The position numbers and the translations under genes are program-made. A stretch of DNA of 64,000 bases. It comes from Syntrophaceae bacterium UBA2280 (GTDB lineage Bacteria; Desulfobacterota; Syntrophia; Syntrophales; Smithellaceae). The stretch is from contig DDWS01000033.1 in NCBI GenBank assembly GCA_002347685.1, forward strand, positions 19,818-83,817, read 5' to 3'. Below, piece by piece: positions 43,338 to 50,397 of this stretch; the stretch's first letter is position 1; each line of letters begins with the position of its first letter. Below the pieces are notes generated by a model, which was not told the origin of the DNA, did not search any database, and saw only the letters and a program-made list of their open reading frames with translations.

Positions 43338-43996
43338 TAAGAAAACTGACCGGCATATTGTTTTTGGGCCTGCTGCTGACCCTGCCACCGGGCAATGTCT
43401 CTGCGCAAAGCGCGCTTTTGGGAATGAATGTTGAAGGGATGGCGCTGATCCATAAAAGTGATGTGGCGCGCGCCCGCGAAGCGGCCGTTCAAGATGCGCT
43501 GGAAAAAGCGATCATGCAGGCGTCGGCGAAAATCGTATCCGACAGGATTGAAGAAGAAAAGTACCATGCCCTCAAAAGCACCGTCATTGGCACGTTGGAC
43601 AAGTATATCAATCATTATCAAATTCTTGCGGAAAAGAAGACCCAGGAAGAGTATTTTGTGACGCTCAACGTGGTGGTGGTCCTGGCGGCGCTCAAAACGG
43701 ATTTTCTGGAAATGGGCATTATCCAGCAGGAAGGCCAGGAAATGCATACGGTTTCTCTTTATTTATTAGGAGAGAAAACGTATACGGATTATGCGAGATT
43801 AAAGAACTTTCTGTTGAGTAGCCCCAAGCGGGTTAAAAGCATTTATCCTGTCCGTTTGGAACGGCGGCAGGCCTTATTTGAAGTTCAGGTGTTCGGTGAT
43901 GCGGCGTTTCTGGTTCAGGATTTGGAAAAAACCGGCCGGTACGTAATCGATGTAAGCCGGAAGGAACAGATCATTAAAGAAATATTTTTACGGTAA
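43334..43996 (+). CDS. Secreted FlgT/LPP20-like protein
   Basis: 220 residues. Signal peptide to about residue 25 (ending NVSAQ). The following VEGMALIHKSDVARAREAAV and DALEKAIMQASAKIVS match the N-terminal fold shared by FlgT, LPP20-type lipoproteins and related periplasmic proteins. The C-terminal 80 residues look like a small alpha-beta domain (TYTDYARLKNFLL). Probably periplasmic, assembling with outer-membrane partners. No flagellar genes are in the window, so a flagellar role is not supported. Confidence 0.72.
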   Translation: MIRKLTGILFLGLLLTLPPGNVSAQSALLGMNVEGMALIHKSDVARAREAAVQDALEKAIMQASAKIVSDRIEEEKYHALKSTVIGTLDKYINHYQILAEKKTQEEYFVTLNVVVVLAALKTDFLEMGIIQQEGQEMHTVSLYLLGEKTYTDYARLKNFLLSSPKRVKSIYPVRLERRQALFEVQVFGDAAFLVQDLEKTGRYVIDVSRKEQIIKEIFLR

Positions 43997-44011
43997 CCAC
44001 AAGGAGGCAAG

Positions 44012-44614
44012 ATGATGTTGGCCGCAAGACCCATGTTCATGTTTATGTTCGCGGCAGTGCTGTTATGCGCAGGTTGCTGGTCGAGGGCGGATGTCGTATC
44101 GAAGAATGAAGCAGCAAAACCCCGGGCCGGCGTGATCGCGCTGATGCCTGTCGAAAACCAGACGGCCGACACGCGTGCGGCCTCGATGCTGCGCACGAAA
44201 GTTCAAGACGAACTCCATTTCAAAGGATATCAGCGATTATCCCCCGATGCGATTGATCGCAAGCTTACGGAGGTAACGGCGCCGGACAGGAAGGGCCGGA
44301 CAGCGGCCGTCAAACTTCAGGAGATCAAAAACCTGCTGGGTGCGGACGCCGCCATGTATTGCACATTGACGGAAAGCAGGGTATCCGTCACTTTATTGTA
44401 CGCGCCGGTGCGGGTGGCCGCGCGGTGTGAATTGCGCAGCACGGATACAGGCGAAACCTTATGGAGCGCCTCATACAGCGCAACTTCCAGGAGTTTTGAT
44501 ATTACGCCGGCACGGGTGAGATTGAAATCTTACGGCGGTTTTGAGTCCGCCCTCGAAGAAGTTGTCGCGGGGGTGATGGAGTCTCTGCCCTACGGTCCGG
44601 GATTGCGCGGCTAA
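44012..44614 (+). CDS. Lipoprotein, GNA1162/DUF799-like
   Basis: 200 residues. A lipobox-like LLCAGC gives acylation at Cys 22, although Cys at -3 is unusual. The mature part has IALMPVENQTADTRAASMLR, DELHFKGYQRLSPDAIDRKL and LLGADAAMYCTLTE, resembling the GNA1162 family, a relative of the CsgG/TolB-N type fold. Homologues sit at the outer membrane near transport or secretion genes. AAGGAGG precedes the start. Follows the FlgT-like gene by 15 bases. Confidence 0.75.
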   Translation: MMLAARPMFMFMFAAVLLCAGCWSRADVVSKNEAAKPRAGVIALMPVENQTADTRAASMLRTKVQDELHFKGYQRLSPDAIDRKLTEVTAPDRKGRTAAVKLQEIKNLLGADAAMYCTLTESRVSVTLLYAPVRVAARCELRSTDTGETLWSASYSATSRSFDITPARVRLKSYGGFESALEEVVAGVMESLPYGPGLRG

Positions 44615-44669
44615 ATCCAATGCTGTCGGGTTCGGCGCGGGCGCCGGCCAGTGAAAAAGGGCGGTATTC

Positions 44670-45470
44670 ATGAAGATCCCTATTCGACTTTGCGGTTTCA
44701 TCTCGTTTTTAATCCTGATATCCGTTGCAGTACAGGCGCAAACTTCGGCCGTGGTGAAGCAAAACCAGGGGGACGCCCGGATCCTCTCCCTGCGCGGAAA
44801 AGTGTCTGTCTGGTGCCCCGGCCAGCCGGACGCGCCATACCCGGTGCGCGGGGATTCCGTTGCTTCCGGCTGCAGGATCGAAACCGGAGAAAACAGCCGT
44901 CTGGAACTGCTGCTTCCCGATCAGAGTGTCGTGCGTTTTTCCGAGAAAACGACGTTTGTTCTAGAGAGAATGGAGGTAACGGAGAAGGGCGTTCGGAACA
45001 TCCGCATCTCCATTGTTGCCGGAAGAATCTGGTCGAGCATCCGTAAGGCACTTCAGGCAGGCGACAAATTTGAGATATCCTGCCACAATGCCGTGGCCGG
45101 TGTGCGAGGCACCACATACCGGATGAATGTGCACGAGGATCAATCCGCCCTGGTTGCGGTTTATCAAGGAGAAGTCATCGTATCGGCCGTTTCGGACAAG
45201 CCGCCTGAGAAGGCTTCATCCACGGGCGCTCCCCGGCCGGTCGAAGGACCCAGGCCGGTCGAAGGACCCAGGCCGATCGAAGGACCCAGGCCGATCGAAG
45301 GACCCAGGCCGGTATCCATGGAACAGTGGTCTTATGTGGTCAGGTCCATGCAGCAAATTTCCATTTCCGCGGACGGTCAGGCCGGAAAGCCGGAGAGTTT
45401 CACCGAATCCGTGGACATGGACAAATGGGTAGAGTGGAACAAAAAAAGAGACAAGAAGCAGGAACCATAA
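44670..45470 (+). CDS. Secreted FecR-domain protein with tandem GPRPVE repeat
   Basis: 266 residues. Signal peptide to about residue 23 (VAVQAQ), so it is periplasmic or surface located and is not a membrane anti-sigma factor. The FecR fold covers about 35-170, with LSLRGKVSVW, GCRIETGENSRLELLLPD and HNAVAGVRGTTYRM. A Pro-rich stretch of GPRPVE/GPRPIE units follows (about residues 190-215), then a charged C-terminus. No FecI-type sigma gene is adjacent. Ends 10 bases before pgsA. Confidence 0.85.
   Translation: MKIPIRLCGFISFLILISVAVQAQTSAVVKQNQGDARILSLRGKVSVWCPGQPDAPYPVRGDSVASGCRIETGENSRLELLLPDQSVVRFSEKTTFVLERMEVTEKGVRNIRISIVAGRIWSSIRKALQAGDKFEISCHNAVAGVRGTTYRMNVHEDQSALVAVYQGEVIVSAVSDKPPEKASSTGAPRPVEGPRPVEGPRPIEGPRPIEGPRPVSMEQWSYVVRSMQQISISADGQAGKPESFTESVDMDKWVEWNKKRDKKQEP
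45228..45314 (+). repeat. 18-bp coding tandem repeat in the FecR-domain gene
   Basis: Units at 45228-45245 (diverged), 45246-45263, 45264-45281, 45282-45299 and a partial unit 45300-45314. Each encodes G-P-R-P-V/I-E. Copies differ at one or two bases, which indicates recent duplication. Length is a multiple of three, so copy-number change keeps frame. Confidence 0.95.
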
Positions 45471-45480
45471 AAAGAAAACC

Positions 45481-46032
45481 ATGAACATACCAAACTTTTT
45501 GTCATTATTGAGAATTATTCTTGTTCCCGTCTTTGTCATTTTTATCATTCAGGAAGATTATTTCTGTGCGCTTGTCGTCTTTACCACAGCAGGGATCACC
45601 GACGCGCTCGACGGTATGTTGGCACGATGGTTGAAAGCTCAGACCACCCTCGGTGCCTATTTAGACCCGATCGCGGACAAACTGCTCATGGTAACCGGTT
45701 TTGTATCGCTGGCTGTTTTCGGTCTTGTTCCCGGCTGGCTGGCTGTGATCGTGATCAGCCGGGACTTCATCATTTTGCTTGGTATCGCGATATTGACTTT
45801 AATGTCGGTGCCTTACGAGATTAAACCTGCAATGATCGGCAAATTGACCACCGTGTTTCAGATAGGAACGATTTTTTTCGTGCTGCTGGACAAGGCCGTA
45901 ACTCATAATTTCAGTGGTTTCTGGATTGTCGGTCTTTGCTGGATCACCGCTTTTGTCACCATCGCCTCAGGTGTGGTTTACATTATTCGGGGAATTGGAA
46001 TTCTCAACCACTCCACGCCCCAGAAAGTATAA
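45481..46032 (+). CDS. pgsA: CDP-alcohol phosphatidyltransferase, probably phosphatidylglycerophosphate synthase
   Basis: 183 residues, multi-helix membrane enzyme. The family motif runs DALDGMLARWLK then GAYLDPIADK (DGxxAR...GxxxDxxxD). Makes phosphatidylglycerophosphate from CDP-diacylglycerol and glycerol-3-phosphate. N-terminal MNIPNFLSLLRIILVPVFV is typical of PgsA. A different acceptor alcohol cannot be excluded. Confidence 0.87.
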   Translation: MNIPNFLSLLRIILVPVFVIFIIQEDYFCALVVFTTAGITDALDGMLARWLKAQTTLGAYLDPIADKLLMVTGFVSLAVFGLVPGWLAVIVISRDFIILLGIAILTLMSVPYEIKPAMIGKLTTVFQIGTIFFVLLDKAVTHNFSGFWIVGLCWITAFVTIASGVVYIIRGIGILNHSTPQKV

Positions 46033-46106
46033 AAAAGCAAGATATTTGCTTGACACAACGGCATTTTACTGCTAGTTCACCAAATTCGATAAGTGCAAGG
46101 ATTTAC

Positions 46107-46181
46107 AGGCAAGTAGCTCAGGGGGAGAGCGCCATCCTGACGCGGTGGATGTCCAGGGTTCAAATCCCTGCTTGCCTACCA
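46107..46181 (+). tRNA. tRNA-Val (GAC)
   Basis: A full cloverleaf is visible: acceptor AGGCAAG with CTTGCCT, D stem GCTC/GAGC, anticodon stem CCATC/GGTGG with loop CTGACGC (anticodon GAC), T stem CAGGG/CCCTG around TTCAAAT, discriminator A and an encoded CCA at 46179-46181. 75 bases in all. It stands alone between pgsA and thrS. Confidence 0.96.
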
Positions 46182-46224
46182 TTTTTTTATAAAGATATGC
46201 ATGTGCCAGAAATGCCGATCGAAT

Positions 46225-46255
46225 AAGGGCATCAGCAAAGTGGTGATGCCCTTTT
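46225..46255 (+). terminator. Intrinsic terminator after tRNA-Val
   Basis: AAGGGCATCA (46225-46234) pairs with TGATGCCCTT (46244-46253), with four T ending at 46255. It lies just before thrS, so it could also be a thrS attenuator; no T-box was recognised. Confidence 0.75.
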
Positions 46256-46278
46256 AAAATGAGTTTTTTTGAAGACCT

Positions 46279-48195
46279 ATGAACATTAATATTGTTTTTC
46301 CGGACAAACAGCAGAAGGCCTTTGAGGCGGGTGTTTCCGTCGCCCAGGCGATTGCTCAGTGGCGTAACGAGGCGCTGAGTTCCGCCGTTGCGGCGAAGGT
46401 CGATTCCGTGCCCGTTGATTTAAGCTTTGTCCTGACCCGGGATGCCGCGTTGGATGTTATTGACGTTTCTTCCAGAGAAGGCCTGAATGTTTTGCGTCAC
46501 AGCATCGCGCACGTCATGGCTCATGCCGTCCAGGATGTGTTTCCCGGCGCCAAAGTAACCATCGGGCCATCGATTGAAGACGGGTTTTATTACGATTTCG
46601 ATTATGCGGAACCCTTTGAGCTGGACGATTTCGCCAAAATTGAAAAACGCATGAAGAAGATTGCCGCCGCGGATTATCCTTTCATCCGGGAAGTGCTGCC
46701 GCGCGCCGCTGCGGTGGACATTTTTTCCGCGCGCGGAGAAGATTACAAAGTCGAACTGATCAATGATTTGCCTGCGGACGTCACAGAGGTCAGTCTATAC
46801 AAAGACGGCGATTATGTCGACCTGTGCCGTGGCCCCCATATCCCTTCGACGGCTAAAGTCAAGGCGTTCAAGCTGCTGAGTCTGGCAGGTGCCTATTGGC
46901 GCGGTGATGAACGTAACAAGATGCTCCAGCGCATTTACGGCACCGGTTTTGCCGATGAGGCGGCGCTGGCGGAGCACCTTGCCTTGATCGAGGAGGCGAA
47001 AAAAAGAGATCACCGCCGGCTGGGCCGGGAGTTGGATCTTTTTTCAATCAGCGATGAAGCGGGAGCGGGCCTGGTTATTTTCCATCCCAAGGGGATGATG
47101 TTGCGGTATCTCATTGAAGACTGGGAGCGAAAGGAACATTTAAAGCGCGGTTATGACATGGTCATGGGGCCGCAGATCCTCAAAGTCGACTTGTGGAAGA
47201 AGTCCGGCCATTTTGATCATTACCGCGAGAATATGTATTTTACGGAAGTTGACGAACAGACCTACGGCATCAAGCCGATGAACTGCCTGGCGCACATGCT
47301 GATCTACAAGTCGAAAATCCGCAGCTACCGCGATCTGCCGCTGCGCTATTTTGAACTGGGGACGGTTCACCGTCATGAGAAAACGGGTGTGTTGCACGGT
47401 CTGCTGCGGGTGCGTCAGTTTACGCAGGATGACGCGCACATTTTATGTATGCCCGAACAGCTCAACGCGGAAATCCGCGCGATTGCCGATTTTGTCAATT
47501 ACGCCATGGGCGTTTTCGGTTTTGAATACGAGGTGGAATTAAGCACGCGGCCCGTGCATTCCATAGGGTCCGATGCTGACTGGGAATTGGCCACCTGCGC
47601 ACTGGAAGGCGCCTTGAAGGACAATGCCATTCCCTACGAAGTCAATGAGGGAGACGGCGCTTTTTACGGGCCGAAAATTGATTTTAAGTTAAAAGACGCC
47701 CTGAAAAGAAAATGGCAATGCGCGACGATCCAATGCGATTTTACGCTTCCGGAGCGTTTTGATCTGAATTATATCGGTCCGGATGGTGAAAAGCATCGGC
47801 CGGTGATGCTGCATCGGGTGATTCTGGGGGCGATTGAACGCTTCATGGGCGTGCTCATTGAGCATTACGCGGGCGCTTTTCCCGTTTGGCTTGCTCCGAC
47901 GCAGTGCATCTTGCTGACCGTGACGGACAAGCATATTCCTTACGCCGAAACGGTCTACAGCGCTCTGATTGACGCGGGTATCCGCTGCGAGAAGTTTTTT
48001 GACAATGAAAAACTGGGTTATAAAATACGCCAGGCGCAGATGCAGAAGATTCCTTACATGCTGGTGATCGGAGACAAAGAAATGGAAGCCGCGACGATCG
48101 CGCCACGGGCGCGCGACGGCAGTAATCTCGGCGCGCTGACGGTGGAACAATTCATTGCTTTAGTGCGGGAAATGTGTGAAAAGAAAAAAGGATAA
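46279..48195 (+). CDS. thrS: Threonyl-tRNA synthetase
   Basis: Class II synthetase, 638 residues, normal length. N-terminal TGS domain (1-60), editing domain with HSIAHVMAHAVQDVFPG, catalytic core with FELGTVHRHEKTGVLHGL and QDDAHI, and the zinc Cys in PMNCLAHML; C-terminal anticodon domain. First gene of thrS-infC-rpmI-rplT-pheST-ihfA, a common order. Confidence 0.97.
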   Translation: MNINIVFPDKQQKAFEAGVSVAQAIAQWRNEALSSAVAAKVDSVPVDLSFVLTRDAALDVIDVSSREGLNVLRHSIAHVMAHAVQDVFPGAKVTIGPSIEDGFYYDFDYAEPFELDDFAKIEKRMKKIAAADYPFIREVLPRAAAVDIFSARGEDYKVELINDLPADVTEVSLYKDGDYVDLCRGPHIPSTAKVKAFKLLSLAGAYWRGDERNKMLQRIYGTGFADEAALAEHLALIEEAKKRDHRRLGRELDLFSISDEAGAGLVIFHPKGMMLRYLIEDWERKEHLKRGYDMVMGPQILKVDLWKKSGHFDHYRENMYFTEVDEQTYGIKPMNCLAHMLIYKSKIRSYRDLPLRYFELGTVHRHEKTGVLHGLLRVRQFTQDDAHILCMPEQLNAEIRAIADFVNYAMGVFGFEYEVELSTRPVHSIGSDADWELATCALEGALKDNAIPYEVNEGDGAFYGPKIDFKLKDALKRKWQCATIQCDFTLPERFDLNYIGPDGEKHRPVMLHRVILGAIERFMGVLIEHYAGAFPVWLAPTQCILLTVTDKHIPYAETVYSALIDAGIRCEKFFDNEKLGYKIRQAQMQKIPYMLVIGDKEMEAATIAPRARDGSNLGALTVEQFIALVREMCEKKKG

Positions 48196-48230
48196 GATGG
48201 TTTTTTCATCTTGGTATCAGGAGGTGGAGT

Positions 48231-48740
48231 ATATCTAAGGATTTAAAGATCAACCGGGAAATCAGGTCGGCCACGGTGAGGGTGATCGACGAGGAAGGCA
48301 AGCCGCTGGGCGTGATTCCTTTCGATGAAGCCATGGCGCATGCGGAAAGGGTGGGTTTGGATTTGGTTGAGGTTTCCGCCAACGCCGATCCGTCTGTCTG
48401 TAAAATCATGGATTACGGAAAGTACCGTTACAAGCAGAGCAAAAAAATCCATGATGCCAGAAAAAGCCAGACCGTCATTCATGTTAAGGAAATTCGTCTG
48501 CGTCCCAAAACCGAAGAGCACGATGTGCAGGTGAAAGTCAAGCACATCAAGAAATTCCTGGACCAGCACGACAAAGTGAAAATATCGATGATGTTTCGGG
48601 GCAGAGAGATCGCATTCACCCATATCGGCCGTAAAATTATGGAGGATATCCGCGGCCGGCTGGCGGATGATTGCATAGTCGACCAGGAACCGCGTCTCGA
48701 AGGGCGCAATATGGTCATGATTGTGTCCCCGAAAAAATAA
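48231..48740 (+). CDS. infC: Translation initiation factor IF-3, apparent AUA start
   Basis: 169 residues. AGGAGG at 48219-48224 points to ATA at 48231, six bases downstream. From there the frame reads SKDLKINREIRSATVRVIDE, the conserved IF-3 N-terminus. No ATG, GTG or TTG is in frame between the ribosome site and GTG 48276, which would remove that segment. Rare start codons in infC are known (AUU in E. coli) and allow IF-3 to repress its own synthesis. The rest is standard: MDYGKYRYKQSKK linker and HIKKFLDQHDKVKISMMFRG. Confidence 0.93.
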   Translation: MSKDLKINREIRSATVRVIDEEGKPLGVIPFDEAMAHAERVGLDLVEVSANADPSVCKIMDYGKYRYKQSKKIHDARKSQTVIHVKEIRLRPKTEEHDVQVKVKHIKKFLDQHDKVKISMMFRGREIAFTHIGRKIMEDIRGRLADDCIVDQEPRLEGRNMVMIVSPKK

Positions 48741-48766
48741 TTATTATTTGAAAAAGAGGTGAGAAG

Positions 48767-48964
48767 ATGCCAAAATTAAAAACACACAGAGGGGCGGCAA
48801 AACGCTTTTCCATCACGGCCAAAGGCAAGGTGAAAAGAAGCAAGGCTTTTGCCAGCCACATCCTCACGAAAAAGACCACCAAAAGGAAAAGAAATTTAAG
48901 GAAATCCACGTTGGTTCATTCCGCCAACGCCAGTGCAATCAAGCGGCTGATTCCTTATCTGTAA
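48767..48964 (+). CDS. rpmI: Ribosomal protein bL35
   Basis: 65 residues, very basic. PKLKTHRGAAKRFSITAKGK is diagnostic. Between infC and rplT with a GAGGTGAG ribosome site. Confidence 0.97.
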   Translation: MPKLKTHRGAAKRFSITAKGKVKRSKAFASHILTKKTTKRKRNLRKSTLVHSANASAIKRLIPYL

Positions 48965-49010
48965 AGGCTATACGCAATTTATCGGTTATACATTCAGGAG
49001 AGTAAAGACA

Positions 49011-49370
49011 ATGTCCAGGATCAAAAGGGGTGTGAACGCCCACAAAAAGAAAAGAAAAATTTTTAAAATGGCCAAGGGATTCTTTGGCGCGCGCAGCCGT
49101 CTTTTGCGCACCGCCTCTGAAGCCGTCGACAAAGCCATGGCTTACGCTTATCGTGACCGCAGGGGCAGAAAAAGAGAGTTTCGCCGTCTGTGGATTGCCC
49201 GGATCAGCGCCGCCGCGCGGCTCAACGAGATTTCCTACAGCCGTTTGATTGACGGCATGAAGAAATCGGGCATTGAGCTGGATCGCAAAATTCTGGCAGA
49301 ACTGGCCGTGAACGATCCGCAGGGATTCGCACAGGTGGTATCCACGGCCAAAGGCGAGCAGGCGGCATGA
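49011..49370 (+). CDS. rplT: Ribosomal protein bL20
   Basis: 119 residues. SRIKRGVNAHKKKRKIFKMA and DRRGRKREFRRLWIARISAA are diagnostic. bL20 binds 23S rRNA early in assembly and represses its own operon in E. coli. Its stop overlaps the pheS start (ATGA). Confidence 0.97.
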   Translation: MSRIKRGVNAHKKKRKIFKMAKGFFGARSRLLRTASEAVDKAMAYAYRDRRGRKREFRRLWIARISAAARLNEISYSRLIDGMKKSGIELDRKILAELAVNDPQGFAQVVSTAKGEQAA

Positions 49371-50383
49371 TCGGGAAGCTGGAGCAGCTCAAAGGCGAAG
49401 CGATTGCCGAACTGGAAGCGGCGTCAGACGAAGACCGCATCCAGGCTGTTCGAACAAAATATCTTGGCCGCAAGGGCCTTCTGACCGGTTTTTTGCGAAA
49501 CATTGTTTCGGTGCCGGACGATGAAAAGCCCCTTTTCGGCAAACGCTGCAATGAAGCCAAAGAGCTTCTTTCCGTGAGGATTGACGAAGCACTGGCGCAT
49601 CTGTCGAGCGGCCGCAAGGGTGATCTTTTAACCCGAGAGAAAATTGATGTCACTCTGCCGGGACGCGTTGTCCGCGCGGGCAGGATTCATCCGGTCATTC
49701 AAATCCGCCGTGAGATCTGCGGCATCTTTTCGGCCTACGGTTTTTCCATCGTGGACGGGCCGGAGGTGGAGCTGGATTATTATAATTTTGAAGCGCTCAA
49801 TATTCCCAAAGACCACCCTGCACGTGACATGCAGGACACTTTTTATATTGATGACAACACAGTTCTGCGGACGCATACCTCTCCGGTTCAGATACGGATG
49901 ATGGAGAAGGTCAGGCCGCCTGTGCGCATTTTATCGCCGGGCCGTGTCTACCGGCGCGATTCCGATGTGTCTCACACGCCGATGTTCCATCAGATCGAAG
50001 GACTGCTGGTGGACACCAACGTGACCTTCGCCGACCTCAAAGGCATTTTAACCGCATTTCTGAAGAAAGTCTTCGGCGAAAACACCACCTTGCGTTTCCG
50101 GCCCAGCTTTTTTCCTTTCACGGAACCTTCGGCGGAAGTGGATATCCGCTGCGTCATCTGTTCCGGACGCGGCTGCCGCGTTTGCGGACAGAGCGGATGG
50201 CTTGAAATTCTCGGTTCCGGCATGGTGGACCCCGCCGTGTTTGTCAATGTCGGCTATGACCCCGAACAATACAAAGGATTTGCTTTCGGACTCGGCCTTG
50301 AGCGTATTGCCATGCTGAAGTACGGTGTTTCCGACATCCGTTTGTTTTTTGAAAACGACAGCCGGTTTCTCCGGCAATTTTAG
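49367..50383 (+). CDS. pheS: Phenylalanyl-tRNA synthetase alpha subunit
   Basis: 338 residues. Coiled-coil N-terminus of about 90 residues, then the class II core: HPARDMQDTFYI, RTHTSPVQIRMM, YRRDSDVSHTPMFHQIEG and FGLGLERIAMLKYG. Carries the active site; forms an alpha2-beta2 enzyme with PheT. Confidence 0.97.
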   Translation: MIGKLEQLKGEAIAELEAASDEDRIQAVRTKYLGRKGLLTGFLRNIVSVPDDEKPLFGKRCNEAKELLSVRIDEALAHLSSGRKGDLLTREKIDVTLPGRVVRAGRIHPVIQIRREICGIFSAYGFSIVDGPEVELDYYNFEALNIPKDHPARDMQDTFYIDDNTVLRTHTSPVQIRMMEKVRPPVRILSPGRVYRRDSDVSHTPMFHQIEGLLVDTNVTFADLKGILTAFLKKVFGENTTLRFRPSFFPFTEPSAEVDIRCVICSGRGCRVCGQSGWLEILGSGMVDPAVFVNVGYDPEQYKGFAFGLGLERIAMLKYGVSDIRLFFENDSRFLRQF

Positions 50384-50397
50384 GAGTTCCCTTCTTT

